Shown one piece after another: positions 1 through 5,146 of a stretch of 5,200 bases of DNA. The notes beneath the pieces were generated by a model. It saw only the letters and a program-made list of their open reading frames with translations. It did no database searches and was not told the origin of the DNA. Source of the DNA: an uncultured Streptomyces sp. Lineage in GTDB: Bacteria > Actinomycetota > Actinomycetes > Streptomycetales > Streptomycetaceae. The stretch covers positions 1 through 5,200 of the forward strand of contig CAMLJW010000387.1 of assembly GCA_946480485.1 (NCBI GenBank). Direction: 5' to 3'. Position numbers and translations under genes: made by a program. Position 1 is the stretch's first letter. Every line of letters starts with the position of its first letter.

Positions 1-188
1 AGATCGGGATCATGCTCGACGAGGGCGTCGTCGCCGAGGCCCAGGACATCGACCTGTGCCTGATCACCGGCGCCGGCTGGCCCTTCCACCTGGGCGGCAT
101 CACGCCGTACCTGGACCGTGAGCGTGTCTCCGAGCGGGTGAACGGGAAGCGGTTCCTGGAGCCGGGGACGGCTTCGGTTCCGGCCTGA
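1..188 (+). CDS. FadB-like 3-hydroxyacyl-CoA dehydrogenase (fatty oxidation complex alpha subunit), C-terminal end only
   Basis: Only the last 61 codons are in the window (frame begins at base 3, TGA at 186-188). The visible part reads IGIMLDEGVVAEAQDID, then GAGWPFHLGGITPYLDRE and a short tail ending in SVPA. This is the typical C-terminus of the second 3-hydroxyacyl-CoA dehydrogenase C-terminal domain of FadB/FadJ multifunctional enzymes: the MLDEGVV helix, the G-[AW]-PF-x-GGI turn and the PY-LD motif are all present. In the family the protein couples enoyl-CoA hydratase and NAD-dependent 3-hydroxyacyl-CoA dehydrogenase activities in cytoplasmic beta-oxidation, usually with a thiolase encoded beside it, which would lie to the left of this window. 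Third codon positions are nearly all G/C, so this is a native core gene. The catalytic domains are out of view, so a shorter stand-alone dehydrogenase cannot be fully excluded. Confidence 0.88.
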   Translation, partial: IGIMLDEGVVAEAQDIDLCLITGAGWPFHLGGITPYLDRERVSERVNGKRFLEPGTASVPA

Positions 189-190
189 CG

Positions 191-211
191 GTCGTACGCT
201 GAGCGTTCGAC
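191..211 (+). terminator. Small hairpin after the FadB-like gene
   Basis: Two bases after the stop codon the sequence can fold as GTCG-T-ACGC-TGA-GCGT-T-CGAC: eight base pairs broken by one T-T mismatch, with a 3-base loop. No T run follows, which is common in high-GC actinomycetes. It is a plausible weak terminator or mRNA 3'-end hairpin separating this gene from the next, 61 bases away. Readthrough into the next gene is possible. Confidence 0.4.
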
Positions 212-249
212 GGACACGGTGGGGCGACCTCGTGTGCGACCCTGACCCC

Positions 250-621
250 ATGACCGCCCCTCCACTCGTGATCATCGACGCCGCCAATGTCGTCGGCTCC
301 GTCCCCGACGGCTGGTGGCGCGACCGGCGCGGCGCCGCCGAGCGCCTGCGGGACCGGCTCGCGCAGGACGGGGTCCCGGGGTACACCGACCCCGTGGAGA
401 TCGTCCTCGTCGTCGAGGGCGCGGCCCGTGGTGTGGAGTCCATCCCCGGCGTACGGGTCGAGACAGCCCCCGGAAGCGGTGACGACCGGATCGCCGAATT
501 GGCGGCCGGTGCCCGCGGCCGCCCCTGTCTGGTCGTGACCGCGGACCGGGAACTGCGGCGCAGGGTCAGCGAGTCGGGCGCCGAGGTCACCGGGCCGCGT
601 GCGCTTCGCAGTGAGCCCTGA
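250..621 (+). CDS. Small NYN/PIN-like domain protein (probable metal-dependent RNase fold; homologues often labelled NTP pyrophosphohydrolase)
   Basis: This is a 123-residue cytoplasmic protein with no signal peptide or membrane segment. It opens with a buried beta strand and acidic motif, LVIIDAANVVGSVPDGWW (D10, N13). An Arg-rich helix follows, then a strand IVLVVEGAARG (E56), the motif GSGDDRI (D78, D79), and LVVTADRELRRRV (D99) near the end. The order DxxN, E, DD, TADREL matches PIN/NYN-type nuclease folds such as YacP/Rae1, where these acidic residues bind metal. Substrate and role are not known to me, and the name NTP pyrophosphohydrolase used for homologues is not supported by any visible MutT or MazG motif. 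Start choice: ATG at 250 puts the first strand where family members usually begin; an in-frame GTG at 232 would add six residues. Neither start has a strong ribosome site. Codon use is typical of the host. The gene follows the FadB-like gene in the same direction. Confidence 0.78.
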   Translation: MTAPPLVIIDAANVVGSVPDGWWRDRRGAAERLRDRLAQDGVPGYTDPVEIVLVVEGAARGVESIPGVRVETAPGSGDDRIAELAAGARGRPCLVVTADRELRRRVSESGAEVTGPRALRSEP

Positions 622-641
622 AGCACGCGGACGGGAAACGA

Positions 642-661
642 CCGGCTGCGGGCCGCGCCGG
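642..661 (+). terminator. Hairpin after the NYN/PIN-like gene
   Basis: Twenty bases past the stop codon, CCGGC-T-GCG-GGC-CGC-GCCGG can form an eight-pair all-G/C stem with one bulged T and a 3-base loop. It has no T tract. Its place just after the gene suggests a terminator for plus-strand transcription. Random folding at this GC content is also possible. Confidence 0.4.
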
Positions 662-695
662 GACGCCGCTGACGCCTCCTGCCGGAGGGTGCCGC

Positions 696-839
696 ATGCT
701 CCGGTTCCTCTGTGTCCGGGATGGACTGCTCGGCCTTCTTCGTCCCGAAGGGAGAGCTGCTCACAGGCGTATTTCCCACGCTGTGTTCATCCTCGACACA
801 ACCGGGAGGGCACGTGGTGGGTACGCCCCGACGCGATGA
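696..839 (+). CDS. Candidate small ORF, 47 codons, unknown
   Basis: An ATG at 696 has a good ribosome site: GGAGGG seven bases upstream, at 684-689. The reading frame runs 47 codons to TGA at 837-839 and starts MLRFLCVRDGLLGLL. I recognise no family. Third-position G/C is only moderate, well below that of the neighbouring genes, and no promoter is evident upstream. The ribosome site is the only positive evidence. It may be a chance ORF in the spacer between two convergent genes; a real small peptide would need homologues or translation data to support it. Confidence 0.18.
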   Translation: MLRFLCVRDGLLGLLRPEGRAAHRRISHAVFILDTTGRARGGYAPTR

Positions 840-851
840 GGTTCACGCACA

Positions 852-895
852 CGGGCCGGTTCCGCTACCCGTACAAGGGCGTCGGAACCGGCCCG
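852..895. terminator. Strong bidirectional terminator hairpin between convergent genes
   Basis: A perfect 13-bp inverted repeat (CGGGCCGGTTCCG at 852-864, CGGAACCGGCCCG at 883-895) encloses an 18-base loop, within which CCC and GGG can add a short inner stem. It lies 19 bases past the dxs stop codon on the minus strand and would also stop plus-strand transcripts from the left. No T run follows on either side, as is usual for Streptomyces stem-only terminators. This is the strongest hairpin in the window. Confidence 0.75.
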
Positions 896-914
896 ATGGA
901 CCTCTGGGATCACG

Positions 915-2843
915 TCAGTCGCGCGCGGGCTCCACGGAGTCCACCGCATCGGCGGTGTCCGAGTAACGACCGTCGATCCTGGAGACGAGGCCGGTGACCT
1001 GGCGGGCGATGTCGGGCGCGGTCAGGCCGATCTCCGCCATGACCTCCTTGCGCAAGGCGTGGTCGAGAAAGCGCGGCGGGATGCCGAAGTCACGCAGCGG
1101 AACGTCGACGCCCGCGTCGCGCAGCGCCTGGGCGACGGTCGAACCCACGCCGCCGACGCGGGAGTTGTCCTCGACGGTGACGACCACGCGGTGCCGCTCG
1201 GCGAGCGGGGCCATGGCCTCGTCGACGGGCTTGACCCAGCGCGGGTCGACGACGGTCGTGGAGATGCCCTGCTTGTCGAGGAGGCCGGCGATCTCCAGAC
1301 ACATGGGGGCGAGTGCTCCGACGGAGACGAGAAGGACGTCCGGGGTGTCGGTGCCCGGTTCGCGCAGGACGTCCATGCCGCCGATGCGGCCCACCGCCGG
1401 AACGGCCGGTCCGACCGCGCCCTTGGAGAAGCGCACCACGGTCGGCGCGTCGTCGACCTCGAGGGCCTCCCGCAGCTGGGCGCGGACCTGGTCGGCGTCG
1501 CGCGGCGCGGCCAGCCTGAGGCCGGGGACGACCTGAAGAATCGACATGTCCCACATGCCGTTGTGGGAAGCGCCGTCGGTGCCGGTGATGCCGGCCCGGT
1601 CGAGGACGAACGTGACCCCGCACCTGTGCAGGGCCACGTCCATCAGGACCTGGTCGAAGGCGCGGTTGAGGAAGGTGGCGTAGACGGCGAAGACGGGGTG
1701 CAGTCCGCCGGTCGCCAGGCCCGCCGCCGAGACGGCACCGTGCTGCTCCGCGATGCCGACGTCGTACACCCGGGCCGGGAAGGCCTTGGCGAACCTGTCG
1801 AGGCCGACCGGATGGAGCATGGCCGCCGTGATGGCGACGATGTCCTCGCGCTCCTCGCCGAGCTTGACCATCTCCTCACCGAAGACGGAGGTCCAGTCGG
1901 CGCCGGAGGAGGCGATGGGCAGGCCCGTGTCCGGGTGGATCCTGCCGACCGCGTGGAAGCGGTCCGCCTCGTCCTGGAGAGCGGGCTGGTAGCCGCGCCC
2001 CTTCTCGGTCAGGCAGTGCACGATCACGGGCCCGCCGAAGCGCTTGGCACGGGCCAGCGCGGACTCCAGCGCCTCGATGTCGTGCCCGTCGATGGGACCG
2101 ACGTACTTCAGGCCGAGGTCCTCGAACATGCCCTGCGGGGCGATGAAGTCCTTCAAACCCTTCTTGGCGCCGTGCAGGGTCTCGTACAGGGGCCTTCCGA
2201 CGACCGGGGTGCGCTCCAGGATGTCCTTGCCGCGGGCCAGGAAGCGCTCGTAGCCGTCGGTCGTGCGCAGCGTCGCCAGGTGGTTGGCGAGGCCGCCGAT
2301 CGTCGGGGCGTACGAACGCTCGTTGTCGTTGACGACGATGACCAGCGGGCGGTCCTTGGCGTCCGCGATGTTGTTGAGCGCCTCCCAGGCCATGCCTCCG
2401 GTGAGGGCGCCGTCACCGATGACCGCGACCACGTGGTCGTCACGTTTGAGGACCTCGTTGGCTTTCGCGAGGCCGTCGGCCCAGCCGAGGACGGTGGAGG
2501 CGTGCGAGTTCTCGATGACGTCGTGCTCGGACTCGGCCTGCGAGGGATAACCGGACAGACCGCCCTTCATCTTCAGCTGGGAGAAGTCCTGACGACCCGT
2601 GAGCAGCTTGTGGACGTAGGACTGGTGTCCCGTGTCCCACAGCACCTTGTCCTTCGGAGAGTCGAAGACACGGTGCAGAGCGATGGTGAGCTCGACGACA
2701 CCGAGGTTGGGGCCGAGGTGGCCGCCGGTCTTGGAGACCGCGTCGACGAGGAAGGTCCGGATCTCCTCGGCCAACTGATCCAGCTGCTCCAGGCTGAGCC
2801 GGTCCAGATCGCGCGGTCCCCCGATACGGGTCAGCAGCGGCAC
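915..2843 (-). CDS. dxs: 1-deoxy-D-xylulose-5-phosphate synthase
   Basis: This enzyme condenses pyruvate and glyceraldehyde 3-phosphate to 1-deoxy-D-xylulose 5-phosphate, with thiamine diphosphate and Mg, in the cytoplasm: the first step of the MEP isoprenoid pathway. The predicted protein has 642 residues, the usual length. The N-terminal thiamine-binding domain contains GGHLGPNLG (H42), GHQSY (72-76), [15 protein letters not shown] (143-157, D144 for Mg) and VNDNERS (171-177). The central transketolase-like domain carries GIAEQH (363-368, catalytic E366) and [15 protein letters not shown] (415-429). The C-terminal domain contains the VDPRWVKP strand (532-539). All key residues are intact. 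I chose GTG at 2843 because AAGGAGG lies five bases upstream and the family begins PLLTRI at this point; an in-frame GTG at 2945 would add 34 unsupported residues. The protein resembles the SCO6013-type DXS. Streptomyces often carry a second dxs in a hopanoid cluster, not visible here. Confidence 0.97.
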   Translation of the reverse strand: MPLLTRIGGPRDLDRLSLEQLDQLAEEIRTFLVDAVSKTGGHLGPNLGVVELTIALHRVFDSPKDKVLWDTGHQSYVHKLLTGRQDFSQLKMKGGLSGYPSQAESEHDVIENSHASTVLGWADGLAKANEVLKRDDHVVAVIGDGALTGGMAWEALNNIADAKDRPLVIVVNDNERSYAPTIGGLANHLATLRTTDGYERFLARGKDILERTPVVGRPLYETLHGAKKGLKDFIAPQGMFEDLGLKYVGPIDGHDIEALESALARAKRFGGPVIVHCLTEKGRGYQPALQDEADRFHAVGRIHPDTGLPIASSGADWTSVFGEEMVKLGEEREDIVAITAAMLHPVGLDRFAKAFPARVYDVGIAEQHGAVSAAGLATGGLHPVFAVYATFLNRAFDQVLMDVALHRCGVTFVLDRAGITGTDGASHNGMWDMSILQVVPGLRLAAPRDADQVRAQLREALEVDDAPTVVRFSKGAVGPAVPAVGRIGGMDVLREPGTDTPDVLLVSVGALAPMCLEIAGLLDKQGISTTVVDPRWVKPVDEAMAPLAERHRVVVTVEDNSRVGGVGSTVAQALRDAGVDVPLRDFGIPPRFLDHALRKEVMAEIGLTAPDIARQVTGLVSRIDGRYSDTADAVDSVEPARD

Positions 2844-2848
2844 CCGTG

Positions 2849-2855
2849 CCTCCTT
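2849..2855 (-). promoter_or_regulatory. Ribosome binding site deciding the dxs start
   Basis: AAGGAGG on the minus strand lies five bases before the GTG at 2843-2841. It is near-perfectly complementary to the 16S rRNA 3' end and places translation start there rather than at the upstream in-frame GTG at 2945. Confidence 0.85.
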
Positions 2856-2890
2856 GCAGTAGGGCTGTTCGAGCTTTGCCGGGCTCGTCG

Positions 2891-2896
2891 AGTCTA
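2891..2896 (-). promoter_or_regulatory. Putative dxs promoter -10 box
   Basis: On the minus strand, CATTAGACTCG contains TAGACT, a good match to the Streptomyces housekeeping -10 consensus (TAgRcT type). It would start transcription about 40 bases before the dxs GTG. I see no convincing -35 box 16-19 bases upstream (CGTCGC lies there), which is common for Streptomyces promoters. If used, this promoter rules out the longer dxs ORF starting at 2945. Confidence 0.45.
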
Positions 2897-2943
2897 ATGT
2901 TCCGCCTGTCACGGCGACGGCCGGGCTCGGTTCCTCCTCTGTC

Positions 2944-2971
2944 ACGCGTACGGCCGCAGATCGACGCGTAC
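2944..2971 (+). repeat. Two direct copies of ACGCGTAC, 20 bases apart
   Basis: ACGCGTAC occurs at 2944-2951 and 2964-2971, so the copies are on the same DNA face, two helical turns apart, about 50 bases upstream of the putative dxs -10. The spacing would suit a dimeric regulator, but an 8-base repeat at this GC content can arise by chance. Confidence 0.3.
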
Positions 2972-3091
2972 AGACGTTCCCCGGGCGCAGCCGTACAACT
3001 CCTCGCCACGCACGAAATTGTGGAGCTGATGTGTGCGGGCGCCGAAGGCGGACCGACCCTGATCGCGTCAGCTCTAAACCTCGGTGCCACG

Positions 3092-3104
3092 GTCAAGAAG
3101 TAAA
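3092..3104 (-). promoter_or_regulatory. Candidate Rok7B7 operator / orphaned xylF-type promoter
   Basis: On the minus strand, TTTACTTCTTGAC fits at every position the degenerate Rok7B7 site TTKAMKHSTTSAV that I remember from work on Streptomyces avermitilis; that recollection needs checking. It overlaps an inverted repeat TCAAG-N9-CTTGA (3093-3111 on the plus strand) and a possible -35 box TTGACC (3096-3091). TTTAGAGC further along (3078-3071) resembles a -10 box, although the spacer of about 14 bases is short. It lies right after the rok7B7 terminator, where the xylFGH promoter would be expected. The next gene here is dxs, whose start is about 250 bases downstream. Confidence 0.5.
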
Positions 3105-3113
3105 TCCTTGATC

Positions 3114-3136
3114 CGGATGGCCCTTGCCGCCATCCG
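3114..3136 (-). terminator. Terminator hairpin after rok7B7
   Basis: A perfect 8-bp stem (CGGATGGC at 3114-3121, GCCATCCG at 3129-3136) with a 7-base loop begins four bases after the rok7B7 stop codon. On the minus strand it is followed by GATCAAGGATTT, which has only a short T run. It probably separates rok7B7 transcription from dxs. Confidence 0.6.
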
Positions 3137-3140
3137 TTCT

Positions 3141-4340
3141 CTAAGTGAAGACGGGCGTGGCTCCCGGCAGGGTCCCGTCCACAAGGGTTGAATCACCCAT
3201 CTCGCTGAGCGCGAGAGCGAGCGCCCCGAGGAGCTCCGCCCGGCCGCCAAGTGCCCCCGGAAGAACGGACAGCTGACGTGCCGCACTGGGGATCGCACCG
3301 CGGCCGACGGACTCCCTTATGGGCCCGATCACCAGCTCACCGGCCTCCGCGAGAGCGCCGCCGAGGACCACCCGGCTCGGGTTCAGCAAGTTGCAGAGAC
3401 TGGCGACTCCACTGCCGATGTGTCGGCCCACGTCGGCGATCACACGACGGCAGCCAGGGTCGCCGTCCCGCGCCAGCCGTACGACACGTTCCATGGTCAG
3501 ATCCGTACCGTGGCTGGACTGGAGCAGCGGCAGCACATAGCGTGCGGCCGCGAAGGTCTCCAGACAGCCCCGGTTTCCGCAGCGGCAGACGGGGCCGGAC
3601 TCATCAAGAGTGATATGCCCGATTTCTCCGGCGGTGCCGCCCGGGCCGCGGTAGATGCGGCCGCTGATCACCAGACCCGCGCCGACACCGCTCGCCACCT
3701 TGATGTACGCCAGGTCCCTGACCCCCCGGCCGCTCCCCCAGACCAGCTCACCGAGGGCGCCGAGGTTGGCGTCGTTGTCCACGTGCACCGGCACGCCGAG
3801 CCGCCCCCCCAGCTCCACGGCGGGCTTGGTACCGGTCCAGCCCGGCAGGATAGCGGTCGAGCCGAGGGTCCCGGACTCCACGTCGATCGGGCCCGGCACG
3901 CCGAGGCCCACGCCCGCGATCTTGGCGCGGTCGACCCCGGTGGCCAGGATCAGCCGGCTGACCAGGTGTTCGGCCCGGTCGAGGCCCTGTGCGGCGGAGG
4001 CGTCCACGTCAAGGGGCTCGGACTCTTCGGCCAGCACCTGGTGCGCGAGGTTCCCGACCGCGACGCGCAGGTGCGTGTGCCCGAAGTCGACCCCTATCAC
4101 CAAGCCGGCGTCGCCGCTCAGGCTGACGCTACGGGCCCGCCGCCCGCCCGCCGACGTGGGCGTGACCTCGACCGTGCCGCCGGCCTTGAGTTCCCGGACG
4201 ATATTGGAGACCGTCGCCGCGGACAGACCCGTCGTCCTCGCGATCTCCGCCTGCGTGAGCGATCCGGCCAGGCGCACGGCACGTACGACCCGTTCGAGAT
4301 TTGCTCGGTGCAGCGACGACTGCGACCCGGGAGTCTCCAC
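3141..4340 (-). CDS. rok7B7: ROK-family transcriptional regulator, Rok7B7-like
   Basis: The predicted protein has 399 residues, the full length of a ROK repressor. Residues 10-60 form a winged helix-turn-helix (LTQAEIARTTGLSAATVSNI at 28-47). The ROK sugar-kinase-like domain follows: DFG phosphate loop at 85-87, GVGLGVPGPID (143-153), VDNDANLGALGE (187-198, catalytic-type D190), and GEIGH to CRCGNRGCLE (238-261), with H242, C252, C254 and C259 as zinc ligands and E239/H242 as sugar-contact positions. The sequence reads like S. coelicolor Rok7B7 (SCO6008), which is reported to affect xylose uptake, carbon catabolite repression and antibiotic production. Start: GTG at 4340 with AGGAGG five bases upstream, giving VETPGSQSSLHRANLERV; the same frame stays open 148 codons further upstream, but that part is Arg/Pro-rich and not protein-like. 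The xylFGH operon usually found downstream is missing here. Confidence 0.93.
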   Translation of the reverse strand: METPGSQSSLHRANLERVVRAVRLAGSLTQAEIARTTGLSAATVSNIVRELKAGGTVEVTPTSAGGRRARSVSLSGDAGLVIGVDFGHTHLRVAVGNLAHQVLAEESEPLDVDASAAQGLDRAEHLVSRLILATGVDRAKIAGVGLGVPGPIDVESGTLGSTAILPGWTGTKPAVELGGRLGVPVHVDNDANLGALGELVWGSGRGVRDLAYIKVASGVGAGLVISGRIYRGPGGTAGEIGHITLDESGPVCRCGNRGCLETFAAARYVLPLLQSSHGTDLTMERVVRLARDGDPGCRRVIADVGRHIGSGVASLCNLLNPSRVVLGGALAEAGELVIGPIRESVGRGAIPSAARQLSVLPGALGGRAELLGALALALSEMGDSTLVDGTLPGATPVFT

Positions 4341-4345
4341 GACGA

Positions 4346-4351
4346 CCTCCT
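4346..4351 (-). promoter_or_regulatory. Ribosome binding site deciding the rok7B7 start
   Basis: AGGAGG on the minus strand lies five bases before the GTG at 4340-4338. It fixes the start in a frame that stays open far upstream, to 4784. Confidence 0.85.
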
Positions 4352-4389
4352 GCGTACGGGGCCGCCGCGGCGAAGCCCCGTCTATCCAA

Positions 4390-4403
4390 TTAGTGAACTC
4401 TAA
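4390..4403 (-). promoter_or_regulatory. Putative rok7B7 promoter -10 inside an imperfect palindrome
   Basis: On the minus strand, TTAGAGTTCACTAA is an imperfect inverted repeat with TTAG/CTAA ends (five of seven positions pair). It includes TAGAGT (4402-4397), a plausible -10 box about 56 bases before the start codon. There is no clear -35 at normal spacing; a TTGACG at 4432-4427 is too far away (24 bases). A palindrome over the -10 would suit autoregulation, but it does not match the Rok7B7 site noted downstream of the gene. Confidence 0.3.
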
Positions 4404-4471
4404 GCTGAGCTGTTTGCGTCGCTTTCCGTCAAGAGGTTGAGCCGCGTCGTGGGCAACAGGGACACCCGAAT

Positions 4472-4495
4472 GAGGCCTCTTCCAGAAAGGGCCCT
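4472..4495. repeat. Run of adjacent short palindromes upstream of rok7B7
   Basis: GAGGCCTC (4472-4479) and AGGGCCCT (4488-4495) are perfect 8-bp palindromes, separated by TTCCAGAA, itself with TTC/GAA ends. They are the only clear structure in the 295-base gene-free gap 4341-4635 besides the putative promoter and a short GCCCG/CGGGC hairpin at 4559-4571. They could be a regulator site; function unknown. Confidence 0.3.
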
Positions 4496-4635
4496 GCGGC
4501 TCGGTGTAAGGCTCCTCGACCCGGCCGAACCTGCAGAGAGAACAAGCGCTGAGCCGTAGCCCGCGGCGGGCGGGTGTCATTGTCTGGGCAGGAGCGAGGC
4601 TGGCGGGGTGTTTGCGCTGGTGGTGCGGGTGCGGG

Positions 4636-4911
4636 TCACGCCTGACTGAGGAGAGCTGCCCAGGTGTCCGGGCCCACCACACTGTCCGTAGCCAAGTGGA
4701 GCTCTTCCTGTAGAGCTCCAATGGCTTCCGCCGTCGACGTACCGAAGGTCCCGTCGGTGTCGACGGGGTGGCCGTGCACGGCAAGCAGGCGCTGCACAGC
4801 TGTGACTGCTGAGCCGCGGTCTCCGGAGCGCACGTTCATACTGCGGTACAGCCCCCGCTGCGAGGCCGCCTGGGCCAAGATGAGCAACACGTCGCCGGAG
4901 GACCGCGTCAT
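4636..4911 (-). CDS. Stand-alone peptidoglycan-binding-domain protein (PG_binding_1 type), 91 aa
   Basis: Residues about 27-91 read as a PG_binding_1 domain: VRSGDRGSAVTAVQRLLAVH, then a DGTFGTSTAEAI turn, ALQEEL and SVVGPDTWAALL at the end. The D-G-x-F-G-x-x-T and V-G-x-x-T-W-x-x-L features are diagnostic. In the family these three-helix domains bind cell-wall peptidoglycan and are normally attached to an exported hydrolase. Here nothing else is attached: the N-terminus MTRSSGDVLLILAQAASQ is a short non-cleavable-looking stretch, with no clear signal peptide and no catalytic domain. I chose ATG at 4911 because GGGGGTGAT just upstream matches an extended Shine-Dalgarno with one G-for-A change; GTG at 4917 and TTG at 4923 are in frame, and a stop closes the frame about 30 bases further up. 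Third-position G/C is visibly lower than in dxs or rok7B7, suggesting accessory DNA or a decaying remnant of a larger gene. Confidence 0.6.
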   Translation of the reverse strand: MTRSSGDVLLILAQAASQRGLYRSMNVRSGDRGSAVTAVQRLLAVHGHPVDTDGTFGTSTAEAIGALQEELHLATDSVVGPDTWAALLSQA

Positions 4912-4921
4912 AATCACCCCC
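4912..4921 (-). promoter_or_regulatory. Ribosome binding site for the peptidoglycan-binding protein
   Basis: GGGGGTGATT on the minus strand differs from the extended Shine-Dalgarno GGAGGTGATC at two bases, one of them a G that can still pair by wobble. The G-run ends five bases before ATG 4911. It supports that start and argues that the ORF is, or recently was, translated. Confidence 0.45.
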
Positions 4922-5146
4922 AAACGCGGTGATTCCGAGGAATACCGTCAGCAGACCGGACACGACGCCCACACCCGCATGGTCCCCGTGACCCGCCCCG
5001 AAGATGCTCGCGCCTGCGCGAAGATTCAGGACCGCGTCTGCGCCACCACACCAGCACTGTCCAGCCCCTCTCCCCTGCTGACAGCCACCTTGCTGGAGTC
5101 CTCAAGTCCAGGAAGGCAACGGCTTTTTACGGCAGATCAGCGCGGC
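4922..5146. other. Gene-poor stretch between the peptidoglycan-binding protein and the possible IS end
   Basis: I find no convincing gene here. Reading frames exist on both strands but look like random high-GC translation. On the minus strand one frame has a hydrophobic stretch (VGVVSGLLTVFLGITAFGG, about 4915-4972) starting at a GTG without a ribosome site. It may be chance or a remnant of a gene fragment. A promoter for the peptidoglycan-binding gene should lie here, but I see no clear -10/-35 pair. Confidence 0.4.

Noticed and set aside
712..966. 84-codon plus-strand ORF starting VSGMDCSAFFVPK
   Set aside because: No ribosome site, overlaps the end of dxs, crosses the terminator hairpin, and its second half loses codon bias.
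1059..2897. 612-codon plus-strand ORF opposite dxs
   Set aside because: It is the antisense shadow of dxs, rich in Gly, Asp, Val and Arg with no recognisable domain. Long antisense ORFs are expected in high-GC genes.
3420..4403. 327-codon plus-strand ORF opposite rok7B7
   Set aside because: Shadow of the ROK gene. No domain or ribosome site; codon bias belongs to the minus strand.
4559..4571. GCCCG-CGG-CGGGC hairpin as a terminator
   Set aside because: Only five pairs with a 3-base loop, 65 bases past the nearest stop codon. Expected by chance at this GC content.
4341..4784. 148-residue N-terminal extension of the ROK regulator
   Set aside because: The segment is Arg/Pro/Ser-rich and not protein-like, family members start at METPGSQSS-type sequence, and AGGAGG sits right before GTG 4340.
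4577..4972. 131-codon minus-strand ORF with a hydrophobic start
   Set aside because: No ribosome site before the GTG. It overlaps the peptidoglycan-binding domain in another frame, and after the first 20 residues it becomes Arg-rich shadow translation.
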